The notes under the pieces: generated by a model
Database searches by the model: none
The model's input: the letters and a program-made list of their open reading frames with translations, nothing else
Told to the model about the DNA's origin: nothing
Source of the DNA: Pseudomonadota bacterium
Lineage (GTDB): Bacteria; Pseudomonadota; Gammaproteobacteria; Burkholderiales; Chitinibacteraceae
DNA length: 64,000 nt
Assembly: GCA_026399755.1 (NCBI GenBank)
Contig: JAPLQI010000045.1
Location: 36,795 to 100,794, forward strand
Direction: 5' to 3'
Shown here: positions 7,916 through 17,813 of the stretch, in pieces
How the letters are laid out: the number at the start of each line of letters is the position of its first letter
How positions within the stretch are numbered: the first letter of the stretch is position 1
Made by a program: the position numbers and the translations under genes

Positions 7916-9294
7916 TGTTGTCGCTGCTAGAAACTGCACAGGCTATCAAAGGCACGCTCCAAGGCCATGGTGAGACACGCTTTACGCGCGTCACCACCGA
8001 TAGCCGTGATATCCGTGCGGGTGATTTATTTATTGCTTTACGTGGGGACAACTTCAACGGCAATGCCTTTGCCGATGCGGCCATTGCCGCAGGAGCCGTC
8101 GCCGCCATCGTCGACACACCTATTGCTGGGCCGCATATTTTAGTGGCCGACACACTCGCTGCCCTTGGGCAACTAGCGGCTTTTTGGCGTGAGCAGTTAA
8201 AAAATAACGTCGGCCAAGTCGTGATTGGCGTCACCGGCAGCAATGGTAAAACCACAGTAAAAGAAATGATTTCTGCCGTACTCAGCCACTTTGCAGGTGC
8301 TGATGCGGTGCACGCCACCTATGGCAATCTAAACAACCATATCGGCCTGCCGCTGACGCTGCTGGCGGCAAGAGCAAACCATCGCTATGTGGTCGCCGAA
8401 ATGGGTATGAATCATTTCGATGAAATCAGCTACCTCACCCATATTGCCAAACCCGATATCGCCATTATTAATAACGCCGGACGCTGCCACTTAGAAGCGC
8501 TCGGCAGCGTGGCAGGTGTGGCCCAAGCTAAGGGTGAAATTTTTGCAGGGCTAGTGGCCGGTGGTTACGCCATTATCAATGCAGATGACGATTACGCTCC
8601 ACTTTGGCGTGAGTTAGCTAAAGATCATCCACAAGTCAGCTTTAGCCTGAGCAATGCCGATGTGTATGCGCGCAATCTCTGTGCACACACACAGGGCGCG
8701 CAATTTACCCTGTGCACCCCCAATGATTCGGCCCAAGTCGATTTACAAATCCCCGGCTTACACAATGTGCTCAATGCCTTGGGCGCAGCAGCCGTGGGCC
8801 ACGCTTTAAAGATTGATGCAGAAGATATCGCCAGCGGCCTCGCCAACTACCGAGGCAGCAAAGGCCGTTTGCAAAGCAAGACCGCCTTTAACGGCGCAAA
8901 AATATTTGACGATACCTACAACGCCAACCCCGACTCAATGAAAGCGGCCATCGATGTATTGGCCGCTTTGGGTGCAGAAACCGGCACAGAAACACTGCTG
9001 GTTTTAGGCGATATGGGCGAAATTGGCAGCGATGCTGCAGAGCGTCATCAAGAAATTGGCGCTTATGCCCGGGAAAAAGGCATTCAATCGCTATACACGC
9101 TGGGTGAGCAAATGCAGCTTGCTAGCGCTGCATTTGGCGCGAGCAGCCAACACTTTGCCGATGTTGCAGCTTTGATTGCAACGCTGCGCACCGATTTAAC
9201 GCCAACGGCCACCGTTTTGGTCAAAGGCTCGCGTTTTATGCGCATGGAACGAGTCGTGGACGGCTTGAATTTAAACGACTTGGAGAAGATGTAA
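7915..9294 (+). CDS. murF: UDP-MurNAc-tripeptide D-alanyl-D-alanine ligase MurF
   Basis: 459-aa ligase that adds D-Ala-D-Ala to UDP-MurNAc-tripeptide, completing the pentapeptide. The ATP loop TGSNGKT is at residues 107-113. The central-domain motif EMGMNHFDEI follows near 160, and the linker motif DDTYNANPDSM near 331 is typical of MurF. The start ATG overlaps the mini-ORF stop, with GGGAAG upstream. The TAA stop directly abuts the mraY ATG at 9295. Confidence 0.97.
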   Translation: MLSLLETAQAIKGTLQGHGETRFTRVTTDSRDIRAGDLFIALRGDNFNGNAFADAAIAAGAVAAIVDTPIAGPHILVADTLAALGQLAAFWREQLKNNVGQVVIGVTGSNGKTTVKEMISAVLSHFAGADAVHATYGNLNNHIGLPLTLLAARANHRYVVAEMGMNHFDEISYLTHIAKPDIAIINNAGRCHLEALGSVAGVAQAKGEIFAGLVAGGYAIINADDDYAPLWRELAKDHPQVSFSLSNADVYARNLCAHTQGAQFTLCTPNDSAQVDLQIPGLHNVLNALGAAAVGHALKIDAEDIASGLANYRGSKGRLQSKTAFNGAKIFDDTYNANPDSMKAAIDVLAALGAETGTETLLVLGDMGEIGSDAAERHQEIGAYAREKGIQSLYTLGEQMQLASAAFGASSQHFADVAALIATLRTDLTPTATVLVKGSRFMRMERVVDGLNLNDLEKM

Positions 9295-10383
9295 ATGTTG
9301 TTGCTGTTAACCCAATGGCTTGGCGAATCAGTTCGCGCCTTTCACGTTTTTAACTACATCACCCTTAGAGCGGTGCTGGCGACCATGACGGCGCTGGGCA
9401 TCTCATGGACGATGGGCCCTTGGGTCATTAGAAAATTAACGGATTTAAAAGTAGGCCAAGTTGTTCGTACCGATGGCGTACAGAGCCATTTAATTAAAGC
9501 AGGCACGCCCACCATGGGCGGCACGCTGATTCTGCTGGCGATTGGCTTAACCACCCTGCTATGGGGTGACTTACGCAATAAATATGTTTGGCTGGCCCTG
9601 ATCGTAACCATGGCCACCGGTGTGATTGGCTTTGTTGATGACTACCGCAAAATCGCCCTTAAAGACCCCAAGGGCATGTCGGCCAAAGCCAAATTATTCT
9701 GGCAATCCTTGATCGCCATTGGTGCTGGGGTATTTTTGGTGCATGCCGGCGGTAGCCTGCCCGCCAATACCGGCTTTGTTGTGCCCTTTTTCAAGCAGAT
9801 TCTTTATCCATTTGGCGCGGTTGGCTTTTGTGTCCTGACTTACTTTGTGATTGTTGGCACCAGTAATGCCGTCAACCTTACCGATGGCTTAGATGGCTTG
9901 GCGATTATGCCTACCGTACTGATTTCCTTTGCCTTCTGTGTATTTGCCTATGTAGCGGGCAATGTGGTGTTTTCCAAATACCTCGGCGTGCCCTTTGTAC
10001 CCGGCGCGGGTGAGCTAGTGATTTTCTGCGCGGCTATGGCTGGAGCGGGTTTGGGGTTTTTATGGTTTAACGCCTACCCCGCCGAAGTCTTTATGGGTGA
10101 CGTGGGCGCATTAGCCCTCGGCGCTGGCCTTGGCATTGTGGCGGTGATTGTTCGCCAAGAAATCGTTTTGCTGATTATGGGCGGTGTATTTGTGATGGAA
10201 GCGCTGTCGGTAATGATTCAAGTCGCCAGCTTTAAGCTACGCGGCAAACGCGTCTTCCGAATGGCCCCGATTCACCATCATTACGAATTAAAAGGCTGGA
10301 AAGAAACGCAAGTCGTCGTGCGCTTCTGGATTATCACCATGCTGTTGGTATTGGCTGGTTTAGCAACGCTGAAGCTGCGTTAA
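9295..10383 (+). CDS. mraY: Phospho-MurNAc-pentapeptide transferase MraY
   Basis: 362-aa inner-membrane enzyme that moves phospho-MurNAc-pentapeptide onto undecaprenyl phosphate, forming lipid I. About ten membrane helices are apparent. Family motifs seen are FVDDYRK (catalytic aspartates), [21 protein letters not shown] and the late [13 protein letters not shown] histidine motif. The start abuts the murF stop; GGAGAAG in the end of murF serves as ribosome site. A type B inverted repeat follows before murD. Confidence 0.97.
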   Translation: MLLLLTQWLGESVRAFHVFNYITLRAVLATMTALGISWTMGPWVIRKLTDLKVGQVVRTDGVQSHLIKAGTPTMGGTLILLAIGLTTLLWGDLRNKYVWLALIVTMATGVIGFVDDYRKIALKDPKGMSAKAKLFWQSLIAIGAGVFLVHAGGSLPANTGFVVPFFKQILYPFGAVGFCVLTYFVIVGTSNAVNLTDGLDGLAIMPTVLISFAFCVFAYVAGNVVFSKYLGVPFVPGAGELVIFCAAMAGAGLGFLWFNAYPAEVFMGDVGALALGAGLGIVAVIVRQEIVLLIMGGVFVMEALSVMIQVASFKLRGKRVFRMAPIHHHYELKGWKETQVVVRFWIITMLLVLAGLATLKLR

Positions 10384-10404
10384 TTATTGAAAGACCAACC
10401 TAGG

Positions 10405-10535
10405 TCTTGAACCACGGAGGAAAAGGAGAACACAGAGGGCCACGGAGAAAGGCAAGAGAATCACACCTGCATTTATCCATTCTGAAGGTTTTCTCCGTGT
10501 AACTCCGTGTTCTCTGTGCCCTCCGTGGTTCAAGA
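10405..10535. repeat. Inverted-repeat element, type B (CTTGAACCACGGAGG ends)
   Basis: A perfect 16-bp terminal inverted repeat (TCTTGAACCACGGAGG at 10405-10420 and its complement at 10520-10535) lies in the 193-bp mraY-murD gap. Inner motifs (GAGAACACAGAGG, CACGGAGAAA) are mirrored by TTTCTCCGTG and TTCTCTGTGCCCTC. A second copy is at 28643-28762. There is no ORF inside. Confidence 0.8.
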
Positions 10536-10576
10536 TTTGGGTTTTAGCTTAGCTTGTTGACATTGAAGAGAAGAAA

Positions 10577-11980
10577 ATGAATTACCAAGGCAAACATTGC
10601 ATCGTTGTGGGTTTAGGCGAGTCGGGCTTTTCTGCTGCGAAGTGGCTGGCGGTTCAGGGTGCGCGCGTGACTGTGGCCGATAGCCGCAGTGCTCCGCCCA
10701 ATGTAGAGCAACTCCATGCCACTCATGCCGATATCGAATTGCGCTTAGGCGCGTTCAGCGATGCCACGTTTGTTGATGCCGATGCGCTGATTGTTAGCCC
10801 AGGTGTGCCGCTGACCACGCCAGCCATTGCCGCAGCTGTGGCTCGTGGAGTGCCTGCTTTAGGTGATGTGGAATTATTCGCGCTAGCAATTGCAGGTTCT
10901 GCCGCTAAAGTCATTGCGATTACCGGCTCCAACGGTAAATCGACGGTTACCAGCATGGTTGGCCAGATGTGTGCTGCCGCGGGTTTAAAAACCGTGATGG
11001 CGGGCAATATCGGCCTGCCGGTACTGGACGCACTGACTGCAACGCCAGATGCCGATGTATTTGTGCTTGAGCTTTCTAGCTTTCAGCTCGAAACCACCAC
11101 ATCTCTCAATGCCGATGCCGCCACAGTACTGAATATCAGCGAAGACCATTTAGACCGTTATAAAAATCTGGCGCATTACGCTGCCACCAAGGCGGCTATT
11201 TTTGCAGGCACAGGCGTCGTTGTTCTAAACCGCGAAGATGCGCATTGCCTTGCGATGGCGACTGAGCTGGCGTCACGCCAAATCGTTTGGTTTGGTGCAG
11301 ATGAGCCGCGTACAGCTGCGGAGTACGGTCTTAAAGGGCCCGAGTTCACCTTAGGCTGTGGCAGCGAAGCATTCTTTAATGCGGCCGATTTACCCGTGGC
11401 AGGCTTACACAATGCCGTGAATGCGCTTTCCGCCATCGCGCTTTGCCGCGCCATTGGCGTAGAAACCGCCCCGCTACTTGCTGCACTAAAATCATTCACT
11501 GGCCTTGCGCATAGAGTTGAGTTTGTTGCCACGGTGCAAGGGGTTGATTACTTCGACGACTCCAAAGGCACCAATGTCGGAGCCACCGAAGCGGCGCTCA
11601 AAGGCATGACTCGCCCCGTTGTTCTAATCGCAGGCGGAGATGGCAAGGGCCAAGATTTCCGCCCGCTGAAAGCCGCTTGCGAGCGCATTTGCCGCGCTGT
11701 GATTCTGATTGGCCGCGACGCGCCGATTCTGGCCGAAGCACTCAACGAAGCTCAATCGCCATTTATAGATACTGATGATTCTGATGACTCGGAAGCAGAA
11801 AACCTGTTGCCTGTTTTACAACTGCCCACCATGGAAATGGCCGTGCAATTTGCCAGCAACTTTGCCGAAAGTGGCGACGTAGTTCTGCTTTCCCCTGCTT
11901 GCGCCAGCCTCGATATGTACCGCAACTATCACCACCGTGCCGAAGTCTTTATCGCTGCGGTTAAAGGCTTAGGGAGCTGA
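10577..11980 (+). CDS. murD: UDP-MurNAc-L-alanine D-glutamate ligase MurD
   Basis: 467-aa cytoplasmic ligase that adds D-glutamate to UDP-MurNAc-L-Ala. The N-terminal nucleotide motif is VVGLGESGFSAA. The ATP loop TGSNGKST is at residues 116-123. The C-terminal ligase motif DDSKGTNVGAT and the final SPACASLDMYRNYHHR motif are classic MurD. It starts with ATG at 10577 after GAAGAGAAGAAA. Its final codons (KGLGS) recur as KGLGA at the end of the following mini-ORF. Confidence 0.97.
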   Translation: MNYQGKHCIVVGLGESGFSAAKWLAVQGARVTVADSRSAPPNVEQLHATHADIELRLGAFSDATFVDADALIVSPGVPLTTPAIAAAVARGVPALGDVELFALAIAGSAAKVIAITGSNGKSTVTSMVGQMCAAAGLKTVMAGNIGLPVLDALTATPDADVFVLELSSFQLETTTSLNADAATVLNISEDHLDRYKNLAHYAATKAAIFAGTGVVVLNREDAHCLAMATELASRQIVWFGADEPRTAAEYGLKGPEFTLGCGSEAFFNAADLPVAGLHNAVNALSAIALCRAIGVETAPLLAALKSFTGLAHRVEFVATVQGVDYFDDSKGTNVGATEAALKGMTRPVVLIAGGDGKGQDFRPLKAACERICRAVILIGRDAPILAEALNEAQSPFIDTDDSDDSEAENLLPVLQLPTMEMAVQFASNFAESGDVVLLSPACASLDMYRNYHHRAEVFIAAVKGLGS

Positions 11981-11981
11981 T

Positions 11982-12077
11982 ATGGCCCAGCTATTCTCTC
12001 AGGCTATCAAGCAATTGCGCCTAATAACTGCGGCCTATGCTCCGAGCCACCTTGAACTCAAAGGTTTGGGGGCCTGA
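11982..12077 (+). repeat. Border duplication and 31-codon mini-ORF between murD and ftsW
   Basis: The mini-ORF begins [13 protein letters not shown], closely matching the FtsW start [13 protein letters not shown], and ends KGLGA-stop, matching the MurD end KGLGS-stop. At DNA level the murD tail and ftsW head recur 95-97 bases apart with clear identity. The ATG lies one base after the murD stop, and the TGA overlaps the ftsW ATG (TGATG). This is a diverged tandem copy of the murD-ftsW border that has stayed open and translationally linked. Confidence 0.8.
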
Positions 12078-13264
12078 TGCGCCAGTTATTTTCTCAAGCG
12101 ATCAAGAAGCTGCGACCTAATATGGCCGCCTATGATCAGGCCTTGTTCTGGTGCATTACCCTGCTGCTGACGATGGGTTTGGTGATGGTGTACTCCTCGT
12201 CCATTGCGATGGCCGAGGTAGATAAAGACACGGGCTTTCGCTCGAACTACTTTTTAATTCGCCATGCTATTTTCTTAGTCGTTGGGATTGCTAGCGCTTT
12301 TATTGCGTTTTCAATCTCTACCAAAACATGGCAGCAGTATTCGTCCACCCTATTTTTAATCGGCATGATTTTGCTGCTGATGGTGTTGATTCCTGGCGTG
12401 GGGCGTGAAGTAAACGGTAGCCGCCGTTGGTTGTCGCTGGTGGTGATTAATTTGCAGCCATCCGAGCTAATGAAGCTGTTCGTGGTGCTTTATGCGGCGG
12501 ACTACACCGTGCGCAAAGCCGTCAGCATGACCGGCACTTTTATGCAAAGCGTGACCAAAGTGCTATTTCCAATGTTTATGGTCATGGTGGTAGTTGGAGC
12601 ACTTTTATTACTAGAGCCTGACTTTGGTGCCTTAACCGTGATTACCGCCATTGCGATGGGCGCACTGTTTTTGGGTGGCTTTAACTGGAAGCTGTTTGCG
12701 GGGCTGTTTATCTTTTTAGGCGCGGCCTTCGTTGGTCTTGTCATCAGCTCGCCTTACCGTATGCAACGCGTTTTAGGGTTTTTAGATCCGTGGAAAGACC
12801 CGTACGGCAAGGGCTATCAGCTGAGCCACTCACTGATTGCTTTTGGGCGGGGCGAATGGAGTGGCGTAGGCCTTGGGGCCAGCGTAGAAAAACTTTCCTA
12901 TTTGCCCGAAGCGCATACCGATTTTTTAATGGCAATCATTGCTGAAGAGCTTGGTTTTTTCGGCGTGGCCACAGTGATTTTGCTGTTTGTATTTCTGATT
13001 TTTCGCGCCTTTATGATAGGCGTGCAAGCCGCCAAGCTAGAGCGCCACTGGCAAGCTTTAGCCGCACAAGGCGTCGGCATTTGGATGGGCGTGCAGTCAT
13101 TTATCAATATTGGCGTGAATATGGGTTTGATGCCCACCAAGGGTCTTACCCTGCCCCTGCTGTCTTTTGGTGGCTCGGGCATCGTGGCTAATTTGATTGC
13201 TTTAGGTGTTTTGATGCGGATTGATTATGAAAACCGCCAATTAATCCGGGGGTATAGATCATGA
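12077..13264 (+). CDS. ftsW: Peptidoglycan glycosyltransferase FtsW
   Basis: 395-aa polytopic SEDS glycosyltransferase of the divisome that polymerises lipid II together with FtsI. About ten membrane helices are seen. Family motifs include GLVMVYSSS near residue 34, [11 protein letters not shown] and LQPSELMKL near 110-135, and the C-terminal PLLSFGGSG motif. Its start overlaps the stop of the border mini-ORF. Its stop overlaps the murG ATG (ATGA). Confidence 0.96.
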   Translation: MRQLFSQAIKKLRPNMAAYDQALFWCITLLLTMGLVMVYSSSIAMAEVDKDTGFRSNYFLIRHAIFLVVGIASAFIAFSISTKTWQQYSSTLFLIGMILLLMVLIPGVGREVNGSRRWLSLVVINLQPSELMKLFVVLYAADYTVRKAVSMTGTFMQSVTKVLFPMFMVMVVVGALLLLEPDFGALTVITAIAMGALFLGGFNWKLFAGLFIFLGAAFVGLVISSPYRMQRVLGFLDPWKDPYGKGYQLSHSLIAFGRGEWSGVGLGASVEKLSYLPEAHTDFLMAIIAEELGFFGVATVILLFVFLIFRAFMIGVQAAKLERHWQALAAQGVGIWMGVQSFINIGVNMGLMPTKGLTLPLLSFGGSGIVANLIALGVLMRIDYENRQLIRGYRS

Positions 13265-14352
13265 GTCAACACGCCTCACTCCCAACGCCCCGCCGTACCT
13301 TATTGGTGATGGCTGGCGGCACTGGCGGGCATATTTTCCCTGCGCTGGCTGTGGCCAATGAGCTAAAAGCACGCGGCTGGAAGATTATCTGGCTGGGCGC
13401 GGCTGGGCGCATGGAAACACGCATCGTGCCTGAGCATGGCATTGATCTGGTCACTCTCAAAATTGATGGCGTGCGTGGCAAGGGGCTGCTGAAAAAGCTC
13501 AGCCAGCCTTGGGTACAGCTCAAAGCGCTCTGCGGCGCGTTCAAAGTCATTTTTGAGCATAGGCCCGATGTGGCGATTGGCTTTGGTGGCTTTACAGGGT
13601 TCCCCGGCGGCGTAGCGATGCGCATGTTGTGGCTGCCTTTGGTGATCCATGAGCAAAACTCGGTGGCGGGGCTGACTAATAAAGCGCTGTCCAAAATTGC
13701 TAACCGCGTGCTGTTTGCTTTCCCAAGTGCATTTCCAAGCAAAGAAGGCTGCATTGGTAACCCTGTCAGGGCCGAAATCCAAGACCTAGCACTGCCTGAA
13801 GCACGATTTGCTGGACGTTCTGGCCCGCTTAAGCTGCTGGTAGTTGGCGGCAGCTTAGGCGCCCAAGTGTTTAACGAAGAAGTCCCCAAGGCGCTGGCCT
13901 TAATGCCAAGCGAGCAACGCCCAGTGGTGATTCATCAGGCAGGGGAAAAACATATAGAAGCTTTGCGAGCCAATTATGCCGCTGCAGGAGTTAGCGCAGA
14001 TTGCGTGGCTTTTATTAGCGATATGGCAGAAGCCTACGCCAATGCCGACCTTATTTTATGCCGTGCTGGCGCGCTGACCGTGGCCGAGCTGGCCTGTGTT
14101 GGAGCCGCCTCCGTACTGGTGCCTTTCCCGCACGCTGTGGATGATCACCAAACCGGCAATGCCCGCTATTTAAGCGAGAACGGAGCTGGACTTTTATTAC
14201 CACAAAAAGAATTTAACGCCGCCGCGTTTGCCCAATTACTGACCCAAACCAACCGTGAGCAATGTTTGGCTATCGCCACACTAGCCCGCGGTCTGGCAAA
14301 ACCGGATGCCACGATGCAAGTGGTATCGGTGATTGAAGAATTAGCCAAGTAG
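13261..14352 (+). CDS. murG: UDP-GlcNAc:lipid I N-acetylglucosaminyltransferase MurG
   Basis: 363-aa peripheral membrane glycosyltransferase (GT28) that converts lipid I to lipid II. The N-terminal G-loop motif [29 protein letters not shown] and the C-terminal [11 protein letters not shown] motif that contacts UDP-GlcNAc are all present. It overlaps ftsW by 4 bases and ends 5 bases before murC. Confidence 0.97.
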   Translation: MSQHASLPTPRRTLLVMAGGTGGHIFPALAVANELKARGWKIIWLGAAGRMETRIVPEHGIDLVTLKIDGVRGKGLLKKLSQPWVQLKALCGAFKVIFEHRPDVAIGFGGFTGFPGGVAMRMLWLPLVIHEQNSVAGLTNKALSKIANRVLFAFPSAFPSKEGCIGNPVRAEIQDLALPEARFAGRSGPLKLLVVGGSLGAQVFNEEVPKALALMPSEQRPVVIHQAGEKHIEALRANYAAAGVSADCVAFISDMAEAYANADLILCRAGALTVAELACVGAASVLVPFPHAVDDHQTGNARYLSENGAGLLLPQKEFNAAAFAQLLTQTNREQCLAIATLARGLAKPDATMQVVSVIEELAK

Positions 14353-14357
14353 AAACG

Positions 14358-15749
14358 ATGATGAAACACAAAGTTAAACGTATCCATTTTGTAGGCATCG
14401 GCGGCGTCGGCATGAGCGGCATCGCAGAAGTCTTGCTCAACCTCGGTTTTGAGATCAGTGGCTCAGATTTGGGCCATAACGCCAGCGCGCAACGCTTAGC
14501 GGCGGCAGGAGCGCATGTGCACTTGGGCCACGCCGCCGAATATGTTGCTAATGCCGATGTGGTGGTGATTTCTAGCGCGGTAAAAGACGATAACCCTGAA
14601 GTAATCGAAGCGCGTAATCGCAAGATTCCCGTGGTACCACGAGCGCAAATGTTGGCCGAGCTGATGCGCTTAAAGCAAGGCATAGCCATTGCAGGCACGC
14701 ATGGCAAAACCACCACCACCAGCCTGACCGCTTCAATTTTGGAAGCGGCAGGGCTAGATCCTACTTTTGTAATTGGCGGCAAATTGCACGCCGCAGGCAG
14801 CAACGCTCGTTTAGGCCATGGCGACTTTTTAGTGGCTGAAGCCGACGAAAGCGATGCGTCATTCCTGCTGCTCACCCCGGTGATTTCGGTGGTCACCAAT
14901 ATCGATCAAGACCATATGGATACCTATGGCCATGACTTTAATAATTTAAAGAAGGCGTTTATTACCTTCTTGCAGCATCTGCCCTTCTATGGCCGCGCCG
15001 TGCTGTGCATTGATGACCCTTATGTGCGCGAGATTTTGCCGCAGGTCACCAGCCCAATTACCAGCTATGGCGTTAGCGCGGACGCCATGCTGCGTGCTGA
15101 AAACATTGTGGCGCTCGATGGCCGTATGCAATTTGATGCCGTTTGGGAAAACGGCGAATCACGCCGCCTAGCCATCACGCTGAATATGCCCGGCATGCAC
15201 AATGTGCTGAACGCACTTGCCGCGATTGCCGTAGGGATCGAAATTGGTGCAGATGAAGCCGCCATTCAATCTGCTCTGGCGGGCTTCCAAGGAGTAGGCC
15301 GACGCTTCCAACGCTATGGCGAAATTGCACTTGAAACAGGGGGCAGCTTTACGCTGGTGGACGATTACGGCCACCACCCTGTTGAAATGGCGGCCACCAT
15401 TGCCGCTGCGCGTGGCGCATTTCCGGGCCGCCGCCTAGTGCTGGCTTTTCAGCCACACCGCTACACCCGCACCCGCGATTGCTTTGAAGATTTTGTACAG
15501 GTTTTATCGACAGTTGATGGCCTATTGCTTGGCGAAGTGTATGCCGCTGGCGAAGCGCCTATCGTGGCAGCAGATAGCCGCAGCCTAGCCCGCGCCGTAC
15601 GCGTAGTGGGCAAAGTAGAGCCGCAATTTGTGGCAGATATCAATGAAATGCCAGCCTCCATCATGGCCGCGGCCAAAGAAGGCGATGTAATTATCACCAT
15701 GGGCGCAGGTACGATAGGCGGCGTTCCTGGCAAGGTTGCTGCATTGTAA
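14358..15749 (+). CDS. murC: UDP-MurNAc L-alanine ligase MurC
   Basis: 463-aa ligase for the first amino acid of the stem peptide. The Rossmann motif [14 protein letters not shown] is near residues 13-26. The ATP loop GTHGKTTT is at 113-120. [10 protein letters not shown] and the C-terminal [11 protein letters not shown] motif are typical of MurC. Two adjacent ATG codons begin the frame, and the first is used here. A type A inverted repeat separates it from ddl. Confidence 0.97.
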   Translation: MMKHKVKRIHFVGIGGVGMSGIAEVLLNLGFEISGSDLGHNASAQRLAAAGAHVHLGHAAEYVANADVVVISSAVKDDNPEVIEARNRKIPVVPRAQMLAELMRLKQGIAIAGTHGKTTTTSLTASILEAAGLDPTFVIGGKLHAAGSNARLGHGDFLVAEADESDASFLLLTPVISVVTNIDQDHMDTYGHDFNNLKKAFITFLQHLPFYGRAVLCIDDPYVREILPQVTSPITSYGVSADAMLRAENIVALDGRMQFDAVWENGESRRLAITLNMPGMHNVLNALAAIAVGIEIGADEAAIQSALAGFQGVGRRFQRYGEIALETGGSFTLVDDYGHHPVEMAATIAAARGAFPGRRLVLAFQPHRYTRTRDCFEDFVQVLSTVDGLLLGEVYAAGEAPIVAADSRSLARAVRVVGKVEPQFVADINEMPASIMAAAKEGDVIITMGAGTIGGVPGKVAAL

Positions 15750-15753
15750 AAAC

Positions 15754-15873
15754 AAAAGATCTGTAGACACAAGGGAAGGACACAGAGCGTACAAACCTTA
15801 AGAAGCAAACGATCTTTAACTCGTTTTTTATCTTCTTTTAATCTTTGTGTTCTCTGTGTCTACAGAATTTTTT
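15754..15873. repeat. Inverted-repeat element, type A, between murC and ddl
   Basis: CTGTAGACACA at 15761-15771 is mirrored by TGTGTCTACAG at 15855-15865, flanked by A- and T-rich ends. The inner part carries GGACACAGAG against CTCTGTGT-like sequence. It is a more eroded copy of the element at 1014-1166. It fills most of the 167-bp gap between murC and ddl. Confidence 0.75.
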
Positions 15874-15916
15874 AGTGATGTTTAATTGCCTCTTGATTGA
15901 GGGTTGAGTAAGCAAA

Positions 15917-16825
15917 ATGAATAAATACGGAAAAGTAGCGGTCGTGATGGGTGGTACTTCGGCAGAGCGTGAAGTGTCATTAATGAGCGGCAAAGGTGTT
16001 TTGGAAGCCCTGCAAGCACGCGGCGTAGATGCTTACGCCTTTGATCCGGCGATCACGCCACTTGAAGCATTAAAAACGGAAGGTTTTGATCGCGCTTTTC
16101 TGATCTTGCACGGCCCATTTGGTGAAGATGGCACTTTGCAAGGCGCACTTGAAGTGATGGGCATCCCTTACACGGGTTGTGGTGTATTGGCCTCGGCGCT
16201 CGGTATGGATAAGCTGCGCAGCAAGCTCATTTGGCAAGCACTTAATTTGCCGATTCCAGCCTTTGAAATTCTCACTGAAAACAGCGATTTTGCTGCCATT
16301 GAGCAAAAGCTAGGCCTACCTCTATTTGTAAAGCCAGCGTGTGAAGGCTCCAGCATTGGGGTAAGTAAAGTAAAAAATGCAGGTGAACTAGCCGCCGCAT
16401 TTACGGAAGCTTACAAATACGACAAGATTGTGATTGCCGAACAGTTCATTGGTGGGGGAGAATACACCGCCGCTGTACTGGGCGACCAAGTGCTGTCGTT
16501 TGTAAAGATCGAGCCTGCTACAGAATTCTACGATTATGAAGCCAAATATATCCGCGACGACACGGTTTACCGTTGCCCTGCGGGTTTGTCTGAGGAACTC
16601 AACGAGAAAATTGCTGGCTACGTCAAACAAGCCTTTTGGGCGCTTGGCGGCCGTGGCTGGGCACGTATCGATTTTTTAATGGATGAAGCGGGTAACCCTT
16701 ATTTATTAGAAGCCAATACCGCGCCAGGAATGACAACGCATAGTCTATTTCCAATGGCAGCGCGTGAAGCGGGCCTAAGTTATGAAGACTTGGTATTAAA
16801 AGTATTAGAAAGCACGCTGGAATAA
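15917..16825 (+). CDS. ddl: D-alanine--D-alanine ligase
   Basis: 302-aa ATP-grasp ligase that makes D-Ala-D-Ala for MurF. Motifs include [14 protein letters not shown] near the N-terminus, [13 protein letters not shown] near 56-68, [18 protein letters not shown] near 136-153 and the metal-binding [15 protein letters not shown] near 266-280. Length fits DdlB in dcw clusters. ATG at 15917 is the only sensible start. Confidence 0.96.
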   Translation: MNKYGKVAVVMGGTSAEREVSLMSGKGVLEALQARGVDAYAFDPAITPLEALKTEGFDRAFLILHGPFGEDGTLQGALEVMGIPYTGCGVLASALGMDKLRSKLIWQALNLPIPAFEILTENSDFAAIEQKLGLPLFVKPACEGSSIGVSKVKNAGELAAAFTEAYKYDKIVIAEQFIGGGEYTAAVLGDQVLSFVKIEPATEFYDYEAKYIRDDTVYRCPAGLSEELNEKIAGYVKQAFWALGGRGWARIDFLMDEAGNPYLLEANTAPGMTTHSLFPMAAREAGLSYEDLVLKVLESTLE

Positions 16826-16855
16826 AGACGTTGAAATTATTAAGTCGCCTCATAT

Positions 16856-16880
16856 ATCCATTGCACGATTTGCAATGGAT
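16856..16880 (+). other. Stem-loop between ddl and ftsQ
   Basis: A perfect 10-bp stem (ATCCATTGCA / TGCAATGGAT) with a 5-base loop lies about 30 bases before the ftsQ start. There is no T run, so it is not a normal terminator. An mRNA processing or stability structure is possible. Confidence 0.5.
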
Positions 16881-16912
16881 GGCTGCGCAGACAATAGCCG
16901 AGAGGAAAACCC

Positions 16913-17707
16913 ATGTGGGATAAGCCTCAGCTTTTAATGTGGTTTGCGAACCTACTTACGGCTTTAGCGCTGCTGCTATTGTTTTATGCCTTACTTTTTT
17001 TAACGGTGCATTCGCCTTTATTTCCAATTAAGCGAATCAAAGTAGATGGTGAATTAGTTCATGTCACCCGCGAGCAATTGCAATACGTTATTAAAAACGA
17101 GTTAAAAGGGACGTTTTTTACCCTTGATTTAGATAAAACGCGGCAAGCTTTTGAAAAGCTACCGTGGGTAAGGCAAGTCACCGTACGCAGGCACTGGCCA
17201 GATCGTGTTGAAGTAACGGTTGAGGAGCACAAAGCCATGGCCCGTTGGGGCTCGGTGGCCCTGTTAAATAGTTATGGCGAGCGTTTTGATGCCGCTTCAA
17301 ATGATCAATTACCGATTTTAGAAGGGCCAGAGGGCACTGAAAAAATCATGATTGATGGTTTTGTAGAGCTACACAAAACACTGCAGCCATTGGGTAAAAA
17401 AGCTACCCATGTTTGGCTGTCAGAACGGCGAGCTTGGCGATTTGAATTAGATCACCAGCTAACAATTGAAGTAGGAAGGGACGAGCCAGTAGCAAGGACC
17501 GCACGTTTTGTGACTGCGTACCCAAACTCACTCGCCCTACTGAAGCAACCTTTTGAGTATGTAGATTTACGTTATCCCAATGGCTTTGCCGTCCGCTTAC
17601 CGGATTTCAAACCTGCAGATAGCAGCAAACCAATCAATAAACCTGTGGCAAAGCCAGCAACACCGGCCAAACCTGCAGTAGCTGCACCCAAACATTCAGC
17701 AGCATGA
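16913..17707 (+). CDS. ftsQ: Cell division protein FtsQ
   Basis: 264-aa bitopic divisome protein that links FtsB/FtsL to the early ring. One membrane helix spans about residues 10-32. A POTRA domain follows (FPIKRIKVDGELVHVTREQL), then the beta domain with LPWVRQVTVRRHWPDRVEV. The C-terminus is a low-complexity tail rich in Lys, Pro and Ala (KPVAKPATPAKPAVAA). The ribosome site GAGAGGAAA precedes ATG. Its last five codons (KHSAA) are partly duplicated downstream around a REP half-site. Confidence 0.96.
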   Translation: MWDKPQLLMWFANLLTALALLLLFYALLFLTVHSPLFPIKRIKVDGELVHVTREQLQYVIKNELKGTFFTLDLDKTRQAFEKLPWVRQVTVRRHWPDRVEVTVEEHKAMARWGSVALLNSYGERFDAASNDQLPILEGPEGTEKIMIDGFVELHKTLQPLGKKATHVWLSERRAWRFELDHQLTIEVGRDEPVARTARFVTAYPNSLALLKQPFEYVDLRYPNGFAVRLPDFKPADSSKPINKPVAKPATPAKPAVAAPKHSAA

Positions 17708-17763
17708 GTTCGTAGGGCGGGTGCACCCTGCCAGTAAGCAGTAAACATTCAGCGTCATGAGTA
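17690..17763 (+). repeat. Duplicated ftsQ tail flanking a single REP unit
   Basis: AAACATTCAGCAGCATGAGT at the ftsQ end recurs 54 bases later as AAACATTCAGCGTCATGAGT. Between the copies is one REP unit (GTAG then GGCGGGT-GCA-CCCTGCC, 17712-17732) without its inverted partner. The arrangement looks like a short duplication around a solitary REP. Confidence 0.7.
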
Positions 17764-17813
17764 ATACATGTCGTTTTTTAAGTTTGTAGTGAGAATTGTA
17801 TAAAGGTTGTCAG

